From DATCRE01 sp964235605 (lineage in GTDB: Bacteria > Bacteroidota > Bacteroidia > Cytophagales > Cyclobacteriaceae), in the NCBI GenBank assembly GCA_964235605.1, contig CAXSCR010000003.1:62001-126000 (forward strand): a stretch of DNA of 64,000 bases, in the 5' to 3' direction. The notes beneath the pieces are model-generated. The model saw nothing but the letters and a program-made list of their open reading frames with translations. It ran no database searches and was not told the DNA's origin. Both the position numbers and the translations under genes were made by a program. Below are positions 1 to 8,445 of the stretch, one piece after another (the first letter of the stretch is position 1; each line of letters starts with the position of its first letter).

Positions 1-963
1 TTTGGCATAGAAAGGTGAGTTGTTAATGGTGAAAAGCATACTCATGGTAGGCTCATCAATTGATATTGATTTTAATGCTTCTGGTTTTTCAGGATCAGCA
101 ACGGTATCGCCAATTTCAAATCCTTCTAATCCCACTAGTGCACAGATTTCACCTGCTCTAACTTCGTCTACTTTCTTCTTATCAAATCCTTCGAATACAT
201 AAACTTCTTTAATTTTAGTCTTCGAAACTTTACCATCACGTTTAACCAACACAATGTTCTGGCCTGCTTTTACAACACCGCGCTGAACTCTTCCGATGGC
301 AACACGACCGATGTAAGCCGAGTACTCTAGTGATGTAATCATCATTTGAGTTTGACCTTGATCAACTTTTGGTTCTGGTATATATTCAAGTACGCCTTCT
401 ATAAGCGATGTGATGTCTTCGGTTGGTTTCTTCCAATCTGGACTCATCCAACCTTGCTTGGCAGAACCATAAAAAGTTGGAAAGTTTAATTGTTCTTCAG
501 TAGCATCTAATGAATACATAAGCTCGAATACTTGCTCATGCACTTCTTCAGGTGTACAGTTCTTTTTATCTACTTTATTGATTACAACAATTGGTTTTAG
601 ACCCAATTGCAAAGCTTTTTGCAATACAAAACGAGTTTGTGGCATAGGACCTTCGAAGGCATCTACCAGCAACAAACATCCATCTGCCATGTTTAAAACA
701 CGCTCAACCTCACCACCAAAGTCACTGTGACCAGGGGTATCGATAACATTGATTTTATAGTCTTTGTAACGTACAGAAACGTTCTTGGCAAGAATGGTAA
801 TACCACGTTCCCGCTCCAAATCATTGCTATCCATAATCAATTCACCAGGCGTTTCGTGATCCTTGAATAAGTGCCCTGCGTGTAAAAGTTTATCTACCAA
901 AGTGGTTTTACCATGGTCAACGTGTGCAATAATCGCGATGTTCCTAATCTTACTAGCTTCCAT
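1..963 (-). CDS. typA: Translational GTPase TypA/BipA, 3' end cut by window
   Basis: The first 321 codons of a translation-factor GTPase that acts on the ribosome under stress and during assembly. It starts at an ATG (complement of 961-963) reading MEASKIRNIAIIAHVDHGKT. The GTPase motifs are visible in order: G1 HVDHGKTTL, the switch region with RERGITI, G3 DTPGHSDFGG and G4 NKVD, followed by the start of the domain-II beta barrel. The wording DHETPGELIMDSNDLERERG is typical of TypA rather than of EF-G or LepA. The family is about 600 residues, so roughly half lies beyond the left edge. A TATCTTTG box 49 bases upstream could be its promoter. The neighbouring methyltransferase gene is on the same strand but ends upstream, so this gene probably has its own transcript. 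Confidence 0.95.
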   Translation of the reverse strand, partial: MEASKIRNIAIIAHVDHGKTTLVDKLLHAGHLFKDHETPGELIMDSNDLERERGITILAKNVSVRYKDYKINVIDTPGHSDFGGEVERVLNMADGCLLLVDAFEGPMPQTRFVLQKALQLGLKPIVVINKVDKKNCTPEEVHEQVFELMYSLDATEEQLNFPTFYGSAKQGWMSPDWKKPTEDITSLIEGVLEYIPEPKVDQGQTQMMITSLEYSAYIGRVAIGRVQRGVVKAGQNIVLVKRDGKVSKTKIKEVYVFEGFDKKKVDEVRAGEICALVGLEGFEIGDTVADPEKPEALKSISIDEPTMSMLFTINNSPFYAK

Positions 964-1011
964 AAATGCTTCTAAATCCGCTTAAATAATGATGTTATAC
1001 AATTAAGGGCG

Positions 1012-1019
1012 CAAAGATA
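1012..1019 (-). promoter_or_regulatory. Possible -7 box of typA promoter
   Basis: The minus strand reads TATCTTTG, a perfect match to the Bacteroidota -7 consensus TAnnTTTG, 49 bases upstream of the typA start. No clear TTG -33 box is seen at the usual 17-23 base distance, so the call is tentative. Confidence 0.35.
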
Positions 1020-1142
1020 GTCTTAATTTGAAGAATTGCCGACGGTGTTTTGAAAATTAATGGCAGGTCGCCATAAAATGCAATTTTAAATTAGATAATA
1101 ACAAGCTTAATGCATCGAATACAAATCTTTAGCCTGCTCTTT

Positions 1143-2057
1143 TTACAATTTAAACCTCAAAAATGTTCCCATTGGTAAATCTCTACCACTCTTAGATTTT
1201 AGGAAGAATTCTCCAAACTCCGGATTTGAATGTTCGAAATGGGTTTTAACCACGTTAAGACCAACTAAAGGTGACAATCCAACAGCATACATGCTTAGTA
1301 TGAAAAACGCACTCTTGTTCACTAGCAATTCACTGGAGAGTTGTACCAACTCATTTAGTTTTTCTTGTAAGGTCCATTTCTCACCATCTGGCCCACGACC
1401 GTATGGTGGCGGATCCATGATAATACCATTGTATTTGTTGCCTCGCTTTACTTCTCTTTTTACAAACTTCAACGCATCTTCATATACCCAACGAATTCCG
1501 TCAAGATCGTTTAACTGCATATTTTGATTAGCCCAATTTAATCCTGGGCGTGAAGCATCAACATGTGTAACATCTGCACCTGCTGCTCTGGCAACTACGG
1601 AAGCTCCGCCCGTATAAGCAAAAAGGTTAAGAACACGTGGCTTTTCAACACCCCAACTGCGTATGGTATCGTATATAAAATTCCAGTTATTGCCTTGCTC
1701 AGGAAAAAGACCAACGTGGCCAAAACCTGTTAGCGCTAAACGAAGTGAAAGGTTGAGTTCTTTGTATTGATATTTAATGTTCCAGCTTTCAGGCACGCTG
1801 GTATTTTTCATCCAACCACCTGTTACATCATCTGTAAAGCGAAATTTATCTTTTTGTTCCCGGTCAAACCGCGTGCTCGCATATTTCTTCCATTCGGTAT
1901 CGGTAAGCACCTTACTCCAGATGGCTTGAGGTTCGGGGCGTATCAATGTAAATTTTCCAAAACGTTCTAATTTTTCTCCCTCGCCAGAATCAAGAAGTTC
2001 ATAATCTTTCCAGGATGAAGGATGAAATAGTTTTAGGGATAGCGTTTCAGGTTCCAA
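1143..2057 (-). CDS. Class I SAM-dependent methyltransferase, RlmI-like without PUA domain
   Basis: A 304-residue AdoMet-dependent methyltransferase. Motif I is VLNLFAYTGGAS (about residues 142-153), the acidic motif II is THVDAS, and the catalytic-type loop is MDPPPYGRGP (about 214-223). These resemble the Bacteroidota branch related to RlmI-type rRNA cytosine methyltransferases, but the N-terminal PUA domain and the usual catalytic cysteine context are not obvious, so the substrate is uncertain. The start is odd. There is no ATG: the first possible codon is TTG at 2057, which together with the next codons (EPET) lies inside a GTTC-type heptamer array (2048-2122). The true start may be this TTG, or the original start may have been displaced by the array. 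Confidence 0.8.
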   Translation of the reverse strand: MEPETLSLKLFHPSSWKDYELLDSGEGEKLERFGKFTLIRPEPQAIWSKVLTDTEWKKYASTRFDREQKDKFRFTDDVTGGWMKNTSVPESWNIKYQYKELNLSLRLALTGFGHVGLFPEQGNNWNFIYDTIRSWGVEKPRVLNLFAYTGGASVVARAAGADVTHVDASRPGLNWANQNMQLNDLDGIRWVYEDALKFVKREVKRGNKYNGIIMDPPPYGRGPDGEKWTLQEKLNELVQLSSELLVNKSAFFILSMYAVGLSPLVGLNVVKTHFEHSNPEFGEFFLKSKSGRDLPMGTFLRFKL

Positions 2058-2296
2058 GTTTCGGGGTTGAGTTAAGGTGTTTAAGTTTTAGTTCCAGGTT
2101 CAAAGTTCCAGGTTCCGGGTTATCATTAAGATTCATCAAAGTTCTACATTTTAAATTGAAAGCTAAAACAGTGACAACATCAGAACATCCGCAACAGCCC
2201 GAATCTTAAACTATTATATTTAGATAGTTAACTTAAACCTGCAACCTTGAACCTGAAACTTAAACCCCTGAAAAACTTGAACCCGATACCTAATTC
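2048..2296. repeat. GTTC-type heptamer array with inverted arms
   Basis: The left arm (about 2048-2122) is made of GTTCCAG, GTTCAAA, GTTCCAG, GTTCCGG type heptamers. The right arm (about 2234-2296) carries the reverse orientation: AACCTGC, AACCTTG, AACCTGA and similar words. About 110 bases of unrelated sequence lie between. The arms could pair imperfectly in RNA or single-stranded DNA. The element fills the space between the methyltransferase start and trmH. It has the same design as the GTTA-type elements in the nuo operon but a different core word. Confidence 0.75.
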
Positions 2297-2347
2297 CACA
2301 ACCACCACTTTCTTTTAACTTTAAACTTTAAATTTTAATCTTACAAT

Positions 2348-3142
2348 ATGCATCCTGTAATTACGAGCCCACAAAATCCCAAGATCAAAAACATTATTTC
2401 ACTTGAGAAGGCAAGGGAGCGCAGAGATCAAAACCTTTTTGTCATAGAAGGAATTAAAGAACTCTCACTGGCAATAGAGGGCGGATACCAGATTAACAGC
2501 GTATTTTTTTGTCCTGAGATTATTTCTGAGCAAGCCATTCTTAGGCTTGTGAAAAAAGAGAACCTTTTAATACCTGTTGACAAAAGTGTATTTCAGAAAA
2601 TTGCTTATCGCGAAAGCACAGGTGGCATTATTGCATTGGGCCAACAGAAGCGGCATGATTTAGACACAATTCAGCTAAGCAAAAATCCATTATTGCTTAT
2701 ATTAGAAGGCGTTGAAAAACCAGGAAACCTGGGAGCCATACTTCGAACGGCCGATGCCGTGGGTGTTGATGCCTTGATCATCTGTGATCCACAAACAGAC
2801 TTTTACAATCCCAATGTAATTCGTTCTAGTGTTGGCTGTGTATTCACAAAACAAATTGCTGCAGCCACCTCAGAAGAAACCATTACCTGGCTTAAGCGCA
2901 ATAACATACCTATTTATTGCACCTATCTACAAGCATCAAAGCCTTACCACCTAACCGATTACAAGCAATCATGCGCCATTGTAATGGGCACGGAATCAAC
3001 GGGGCTTTCCAACATTTGGATAGAAAATGCTAGCGCGAACATAATCATACCGATGCAGGGAAAGATTGACTCCATGAATGTATCAACTGCAGCTGCGGTA
3101 GTAATTTTTGAAGCGAAACGGCAACGCGGCTTCGATTCATAA
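2348..3142 (+). CDS. TrmH/SpoU-family RNA 2'-O-methyltransferase
   Basis: A 264-residue SPOUT-class rRNA or tRNA ribose methyltransferase. The N-terminal 90 residues (ITSPQNPKIKNIISLEKARERR, read as two parts) fit the SpoU substrate-binding domain. The catalytic SpoU part shows the three conserved blocks: EKPGNLGAILRTADAVGVDA with the key asparagine and arginine, IVMGTESTGLS, and IPMQGKIDSMNVSTAAAV, which forms the deep trefoil knot that binds AdoMet. It is most like TsnR/RlmB-type proteins, but the modified nucleotide cannot be read from the sequence. The ATG at 2348 follows a heptamer array with no Shine-Dalgarno, as usual in this group. Confidence 0.9.
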   Translation: MHPVITSPQNPKIKNIISLEKARERRDQNLFVIEGIKELSLAIEGGYQINSVFFCPEIISEQAILRLVKKENLLIPVDKSVFQKIAYRESTGGIIALGQQKRHDLDTIQLSKNPLLLILEGVEKPGNLGAILRTADAVGVDALIICDPQTDFYNPNVIRSSVGCVFTKQIAAATSEETITWLKRNNIPIYCTYLQASKPYHLTDYKQSCAIVMGTESTGLSNIWIENASANIIIPMQGKIDSMNVSTAAAVVIFEAKRQRGFDS

Positions 3143-3224
3143 ATCTCTTCAGGAATTTCATATAGATTTACTACTTATTAATTTAATAAATTGTGTAAAT
3201 TAGTAGCAGAGCCAAATTCAATAA

Positions 3225-5537
3225 ATGGAGAAACTGCCGTTCTCGGAGAAACAGATAGAGGAGGAAAAATTTATAGTCGCAGTTGCAGGTGCATATCGAC
3301 TCCATAATGCTATCCTTAACACCACCGAACTTTGTATTTATTCTACAACAACGCAAGGTATTATTACACATTATAACACGGAAGCAGAACGATTATTAGG
3401 TTACAAAGCTGAAGAAATCATTGGAAAGAAATCACTTACCTTATTTCATGATGGTGACGAAGTTGTTAAACGAGCCAAAGAAATTTCTAAGGAACTTGGC
3501 AAAGTTATAAAACCAGGTTTCGGAGCACTTACAGAAAAGGCAAAAGTGAATAGAACGGCAGATCGGAGGGAATGGACCTATATTAAAAAAGATGGCGAAA
3601 GCTTCCCTGTATTGTTATCCGTAGTTCCTTTGCATGACGAAAACAATCAGCTGCTCGGCTTCAACTGTATCGCGACAGATATTACAGAGATAAAGAAGAC
3701 TGAAGCAAAAATCAAGCAGTCGCAAGCACATTTACACGCACTAATTACCTCATTAGATGATGTTGTAGCTGAGGTAAATAAACAAGGCACGTATTTAAAT
3801 CTTTGGAGCAGGGATGAGAAAAATCAATCGACTTCTCATGAGCATTACATAAATAAAAACATATCGGAAGTACTTGGTGAGGAGCTGGCAGAAAAGTATG
3901 AAGCGTGTATTCATCGTGTTATCGTATCCGGAAAACCTGAGCACTTAGAATATAAATCCGTAACGTCGAATCGTAAGCGATGGAAAAGCGCCAAGTTTTC
4001 ATTCGTCTCTACCGACCATGTCTTGATTTGTATCCGTGATATAACAGAACAAAAAAGAGCCGAGCTACAGGTAATTAAGAGTGAAGAGAAATTCAGAGCC
4101 CTTGCTGAAAATATTCCAGGCATTATTTATCTGTGTAAGAATGATGCAACATACTCTATGCTTTACTTGAATGATAAAGTTGAAGACCTTACCGGTTACC
4201 CGGCTAGTGCGTTTATTTCAGGGGAGGTAAACTTCCCGCAACTCTACCATCCCGATGACGCGGCCTCGATTTATGAAACCGTCGACAAGGGGTTAGCTAA
4301 CAGAGCAAGTTTCTATATCACCTATCGAATACGTCATTTATCAGGAGAATGGCGATGGGCGGAAGAAGTGGGCACAGGTGTATACCATAATAAAAAGCTC
4401 TTGTACTTAGAGGGTTTTATAAGCGACGTTACGGCAAAGAAACAAGCTGAAGAAAAACTGCAGGTTATTGCAGAAGAAAATTATCGCCTGTTTAACCACG
4501 CGGTTAATCTTAGCGTTATAGCTAGTTTTGATGGCTATTTCAAAAGAATAAATCCGGCATGGAGCACGCTGTTTGGATGGTCAGAAAAAGAATTATTATC
4601 AAATCCCTTCTTTGATTTCCTTCATCCCGATGATATTGAGTCTACTAGGCAAGCTATTGAATATATTTCTCTTGGCAACAACCTTCAATCGTTTGAAAAC
4701 CGTTATCGCTGCAAGGATGGATCCTATAAGTGGCTTCTTTGGGGTGCTGCTTCTGATTCAAATCGAAAACTCATCTATGCGTCCGCTGTAGATATATCAG
4801 CACGTAAGAAGAACGAAGAACAACTGATAAGGTCAAAACAAGATCTTGAAATTGCAGCTGAAAAATTGCTAGTGCAAAACCGATTGCTTGACGAGTTTGC
4901 GCACATCATATCACACAATCTGCGTTCACCAATTGGAAACATACAGGCGCTAATTGGTTTACTAAATAACCAAAGCAACATTGATGATTATCAATTGGTA
5001 TTTGACAAACTAAAGAACCTATCGAAGAATTTGGGTGAGACCATGAATGAACTCATGGATACAATTAAAGTAAAAGCTGCGACTGACATAAAAAAAGTTG
5101 AAATTCGTTTTAAGGAACTTCTGGATAAAGTAGTGCAGTCACTTGAGGGCGAAATGATTCAGTCAGGAGCGCTAATTACATTTAATTTTAATGCGGCACC
5201 CAAAGTAGTTTTTGGCAAAGCCTATCTTGAAAGCATCTTTCAAAACTTACTTACTAATGCTATTAAATATAAATCACCAGATCGAAAACCTGAAATATAT
5301 ATTGAATCAACTATAGAGAATGCGCGTATTACGTTACGTGTTACAGATAATGGCCTAGGTATAGATTTAGCTCGCTTTGGCGATAAACTTTTTGGGTTAC
5401 ATAAAACCTTTCATGCCCACAAAGAAGCAAAAGGAGTTGGTTTGTTTTTAACTAAAACGCAAATAGAAGCGTTGGGCGGAACCATTGCTGTTGAGAGTGA
5501 AGTAAATAAAGGTAGTACGTTTATTATTACCTTTTAA
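3225..5537 (+). CDS. Multi-PAS sensor histidine kinase
   Basis: A 770-residue kinase with no transmembrane segment, so probably cytosolic. Four PAS-type modules follow each other at about residues 28-155, 165-275, 285-405 and 417-528. The first, third and fourth end in the usual PAC-like TDI/SDV/VDI signature before a short helix. The kinase core follows: H-box FAHIISHNLRSPI with phospho-acceptor His564, N-box FQNLLTNAIKYKS (Asn674/678), G1 DNGLGID (708-714) and G2 KGVGLFLTK (736-744). No receiver domain is fused and no partner regulator lies next to it; stand-alone receivers occur at 7252-7650 and 28667-29074. The ligand is unknown. The opposite gene (5611-6522) converges on it. Confidence 0.92.
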   Translation: MEKLPFSEKQIEEEKFIVAVAGAYRLHNAILNTTELCIYSTTTQGIITHYNTEAERLLGYKAEEIIGKKSLTLFHDGDEVVKRAKEISKELGKVIKPGFGALTEKAKVNRTADRREWTYIKKDGESFPVLLSVVPLHDENNQLLGFNCIATDITEIKKTEAKIKQSQAHLHALITSLDDVVAEVNKQGTYLNLWSRDEKNQSTSHEHYINKNISEVLGEELAEKYEACIHRVIVSGKPEHLEYKSVTSNRKRWKSAKFSFVSTDHVLICIRDITEQKRAELQVIKSEEKFRALAENIPGIIYLCKNDATYSMLYLNDKVEDLTGYPASAFISGEVNFPQLYHPDDAASIYETVDKGLANRASFYITYRIRHLSGEWRWAEEVGTGVYHNKKLLYLEGFISDVTAKKQAEEKLQVIAEENYRLFNHAVNLSVIASFDGYFKRINPAWSTLFGWSEKELLSNPFFDFLHPDDIESTRQAIEYISLGNNLQSFENRYRCKDGSYKWLLWGAASDSNRKLIYASAVDISARKKNEEQLIRSKQDLEIAAEKLLVQNRLLDEFAHIISHNLRSPIGNIQALIGLLNNQSNIDDYQLVFDKLKNLSKNLGETMNELMDTIKVKAATDIKKVEIRFKELLDKVVQSLEGEMIQSGALITFNFNAAPKVVFGKAYLESIFQNLLTNAIKYKSPDRKPEIYIESTIENARITLRVTDNGLGIDLARFGDKLFGLHKTFHAHKEAKGVGLFLTKTQIEALGGTIAVESEVNKGSTFIITF

Positions 5538-5610
5538 TGATGACTACTTGGATGGACTAATCGCGCAAATGAGACCATCAAGGCTTCTCACTGATTTACC
5601 TTGTAAACAA

Positions 5611-6522
5611 CTACACCTTTCGATAACTAAACTTAAACTTAGTTCGCGGATAAAAAAGAATGTGATTTGAATCTATTAGATTGTCTAGTGGAATATTCTC
5701 TAAAATACCATAGTGATCTAGCCATTGCCTAAAAATATCTTGGCGCATCTTATTCCTACCCTGCGGACTTATTGCTCCATAAAAAAGTAAACCTAACTCA
5801 TCGTTTGATAACTGTGCTTGCAAATGCGTAATGTACCTTATAACATCTCGCTGACTCAAGCTATTGGTTTGTATAAATTTTATAATATTATAAACATACC
5901 TATAGTAGTGACCTAAGCACGAGGTATGACGTTTGTAGAACACTTCAAATTCATACCCAATCTCGCTCCTTAATTGTGATATGGTTTTTGAATTTCCAGT
6001 AGGTGTCTTAATTATTTTTGGATTATCGTCATTATAGTACTCAATAAAGCTGTTTGAATTTCTATCATAAACATATATCGTAACACTGTTGTGATGACTT
6101 AATAGTTCTAACAATGCGTGCTTTACATATAACCTTCCTTTATAAGATTTATCAACGTCTCTTTTTAACCTGGCGTTATATACCTTTACACTACCTTCCA
6201 TAGCGGTAGTTATTTGGTTTAATATGGATAGCATACTAAAAAAGTTATTGTCCACTTTTTGAACTGCTGCGGCCCGTTGGGTTGTTAGCAGTGTATATCG
6301 TTGTGTTGTATATGTTTTATACAACAAGAAAATTGCTATTAGTGAGGCAATCGCGATTAAAATTATTCCAAAATTAGAGACATTTATCAGCGTAGACCCG
6401 CGATCTTCGTCAATGGTAATACCCAGCCTATATCCGATATAACCGAAAATACATATGCTCAACAATGAACCCCCAAGGAGGTAAAGATTATAATGGTTTT
6501 GTGTTTCCTTGAACAGAGCCAT
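5611..6522 (-). CDS. PutAbiC-like putative phage abortive infection membrane protein
   Basis: A 303-residue protein with two N-terminal transmembrane helices (about residues 13-35 and 46-67) and a cytosolic part. The pattern FFSMLSILNQI after the second helix, then LGHYYRYVYNIIKFI and YITHLQAQLSNDELGLLFYG, followed by a short end with HYGILENIP, matches my memory of the family annotated as putative phage abortive infection protein (putAbiC). In that family the membrane anchor and the HxYRxLYxIxKFI and LRAQLSxxELxLLFYN blocks are constant. The mechanism is not established. It stands alone between a convergent kinase and a 77-residue gene, with no other defence gene nearby. The name is by pattern recognition only and a profile search is needed to confirm it. 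Confidence 0.65.
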   Translation of the reverse strand: MALFKETQNHYNLYLLGGSLLSICIFGYIGYRLGITIDEDRGSTLINVSNFGIILIAIASLIAIFLLYKTYTTQRYTLLTTQRAAAVQKVDNNFFSMLSILNQITTAMEGSVKVYNARLKRDVDKSYKGRLYVKHALLELLSHHNSVTIYVYDRNSNSFIEYYNDDNPKIIKTPTGNSKTISQLRSEIGYEFEVFYKRHTSCLGHYYRYVYNIIKFIQTNSLSQRDVIRYITHLQAQLSNDELGLLFYGAISPQGRNKMRQDIFRQWLDHYGILENIPLDNLIDSNHILFYPRTKFKFSYRKV

Positions 6523-6754
6523 AATGAGAATCTAATCCCATTAAATTACACAAAATTATGCAGGTTCAAATATTTCAAGAATAGAAAGCGATTAAGACCT
6601 GAAGAGGTGTTGGTATAAAGCTTAGAATTTATTCTAAGGATTAGTAAAGTGATTACCACGATAGACGCTAGAAATATGTATCTCACATCATATAATTTTA
6701 GATTATTTTAATCATCACAGCATAAATTTAAATAAGATCACTATAACTATGCCG

Positions 6755-6988
6755 CTATTTTACAAATTGTTCATCAATATAAAACTTCATATTAAGCGAT
6801 AAAATTTCATTTATCATTTTCCTGCATCGTTCATTATCTATTCTTATGGTGTAAGCCTTTTCTGGAATAGGGATATCAACATTAATAACGGGTTCTATCA
6901 CAGTATAATCATTCCGATTTTCCAAGACCAAACCCTTAAATCCTGAAAGAAGTATGCGCGCAAGTATTGCTGGTGTAAACTCAACCAT
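6755..6988 (-). CDS. Small hypothetical protein
   Basis: A 77-residue open reading frame starting MVEFTPAILARILLSG and rich in charged residues near the C terminus. No signal peptide, transmembrane helix or known motif is visible. It lies alone between the putAbiC-like gene and a receiver gene, with AT-rich spacers of 230-260 bases on each side. Its codon use looks like that of its neighbours and it has no overlapping competing frame, which favours a real gene, but nothing shows what it does. Confidence 0.5.
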   Translation of the reverse strand: MVEFTPAILARILLSGFKGLVLENRNDYTVIEPVINVDIPIPEKAYTIRIDNERCRKMINEILSLNMKFYIDEQFVK

Positions 6989-7251
6989 ATTACTTTTCTT
7001 TCAAAACTACAAAACTAATTTTAATAGTTATTAATTTAATAATTAACTAATTTAAATAGTTTATAACGTACACTAGAATAAGGCTTTAGATTCTATGATG
7101 GCACAGTCGTGTTTTGAAAAAAGTTTCACACCTCACTTAATACGACAGGAAGAAAATTAATTTGACAGTGATTGACTCGACGTTTGAAGGAGTGATTTGG
7201 GACTCACATGCGTGTGTGACCTAAAGAAACTTCTATAGAGATTGTTGCAAA

Positions 7252-7650
7252 TTAATCTTTTGTTATTTGATTAATAACATCTCTAGTCAACGGCTTAAGT
7301 AAAAAGCCTTTAACATTTTTATTTGCATAAGAACGGTCTTTATCACGCTCATCAATAGAAGAAGAAAGTATGTAAATGTTAATACTATTTTTAATAACCT
7401 TTGAAAGATTGTCAAACCGTTCCAAAAATTCCCAGCCGCTCATAACCGGCATATTTAAATCGAGAAGCAATATTGTATTATGATCATCCTTTTTCCCGTG
7501 GTGCTCTGTTTGAATATATTTAAAACCCATTTCGGGATTTACAAAACTTTTTATATCAGATTTACCATGAATAATTTCAATGGTCAATTCACAGATCATA
7601 TTGTTAATAGGATCGTCGTCAATGAGAATAAACTGAGAAGTATCATTCAT
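7252..7650 (-). CDS. Stand-alone CheY-like response regulator receiver
   Basis: A 132-residue single receiver domain with no output domain. The acidic pocket is ILIDDDP (Asp11/12), the phospho-acceptor is Asp64 in LLLDLNMPVMSG, the switch Ser/Thr lies in YILSSSID, and the conserved lysine is Lys119 in FLLKPLT. The long insertion-free alpha-beta pattern and the SSSIDERDKDRSYANKNVKGF stretch are typical of Bacteroidota orphan receivers. It probably takes phosphate from an unlinked hybrid or PAS kinase; the multi-PAS kinase 1.7 kb away is the nearest candidate, but no operon links them. Confidence 0.9.
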   Translation of the reverse strand: MNDTSQFILIDDDPINNMICELTIEIIHGKSDIKSFVNPEMGFKYIQTEHHGKKDDHNTILLLDLNMPVMSGWEFLERFDNLSKVIKNSINIYILSSSIDERDKDRSYANKNVKGFLLKPLTRDVINQITKD

Positions 7651-7687
7651 AAATTGAATGTAACATTTTATGAACAGAACAGGAAAA

Positions 7688-7722
7688 AAAAACCGGATTC
7701 ATCCCTAAGGTAAATCCGGTTT
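7688..7722 (-). terminator. Rho-independent terminator downstream of RAYT gene
   Basis: An inverted repeat (AAAACCGGATT and AATCCGGTTTT, 11-bp arms) with A/T runs on both flanks. On the minus strand it would end transcripts of the RAYT gene before the receiver gene begins. Confidence 0.75.
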
Positions 7723-7828
7723 TATACTCGAATTCTTAAAACCCTATTAAGATTTGAATGCGAGTAGTACAATATATAGAGATTCCAGGCCAAAACCATT
7801 GTTCACCTTAAAATAATTTTAAACCTAT

Positions 7829-8344
7829 TCATTTGGATGAAGACCATTTATAATTCGTTGGCTCATCGACTAATCTCCATCGTTCTTGTAACGGATTAAA
7901 ATGAATGTAATCAAGCTTCTGCTCTAACTTATTCCTAGAATCTATGACTACTGCTAAAGGATCTCTTTGCCAAAATCGATGCTTACGTTCCGGATCATCA
8001 TTCACTATATAAACAGCCAGATCATCATTACTTTGATTCTTTCTTAGATGTTCTAAAAATTGATGGCTAGTATATTTATTAAAACTTGCATAAGGCATTT
8101 CCTTTCCATTTTGCGATCTCATCTCCCAAATAACATGAAGGTGATTAGGCATAATAACAAAGCTATAAATGCTAATCTTATTACGACTAACAAGATTATG
8201 CCATGAGTCAACAATGATTTGACAACATTCATCATGAACTAGTAAGTTTTGCCAATCCTTTATTGTATCGGTCCAAAAATAAACTTCGTTCAAAAACATC
8301 TTTGAATTACGTACACCATACTTGGCCTCTTTCAACATATCCAC
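7829..8344 (-). CDS. REP-associated tyrosine transposase (RAYT, IS200-like Y1 fold)
   Basis: A 171-residue single-domain transposase of the TnpA-REP type. It has the metal-binding HxH pair in MPNHLHVIWE (His68, His70) and the catalytic tyrosine in KLDYIHFNPL (Tyr146), plus RFWQRDP between them, which is frequent in Bacteroidota RAYTs. RAYTs nick single-stranded REP hairpins and are thought to spread REP doublets; they do not mobilise themselves as IS200 does. A cognate-looking REP doublet (8363-8437) sits 19 bases upstream. The annotated start is GTG at 8344; an ATG two codons later (8338) is equally possible. A terminator follows at 7688-7722. Confidence 0.88.
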   Translation of the reverse strand: MDMLKEAKYGVRNSKMFLNEVYFWTDTIKDWQNLLVHDECCQIIVDSWHNLVSRNKISIYSFVIMPNHLHVIWEMRSQNGKEMPYASFNKYTSHQFLEHLRKNQSNDDLAVYIVNDDPERKHRFWQRDPLAVVIDSRNKLEQKLDYIHFNPLQERWRLVDEPTNYKWSSSK

Positions 8345-8362
8345 TGTGTTACTTTAAGTTCC

Positions 8363-8437
8363 GGCCTGTGAGGGCACAGGCCTGGGTAATCGGTATAGAT
8401 TACATCTCAGCATCCTTGGCCCGCGTCCTCACAGGCC
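8363..8437. repeat. REP doublet (REPIN-like) between comM and RAYT
   Basis: Unit A (8363-8382) is a perfect hairpin, GGCCTGTG-AGGG-CACAGGCC. Unit B (8418-8437) is the same sequence in reverse orientation with three changed bases; both begin with the same 11 bases GGCCTGTGAGG. The units point towards each other across a 35-base spacer, the layout of a BIME/REPIN. Unit B ends 8 bases from the comM stop and unit A starts 18 bases before the RAYT start, so the doublet is the likely substrate of the adjacent RAYT. Confidence 0.8.
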
Positions 8438-8445
8438 AACACTAC

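Noticed and set aside
2015..2209. A 64-codon plus-strand frame overlapping the methyltransferase start
   Set aside because: It is made largely of the GTTC heptamer array and the antisense of a real gene.
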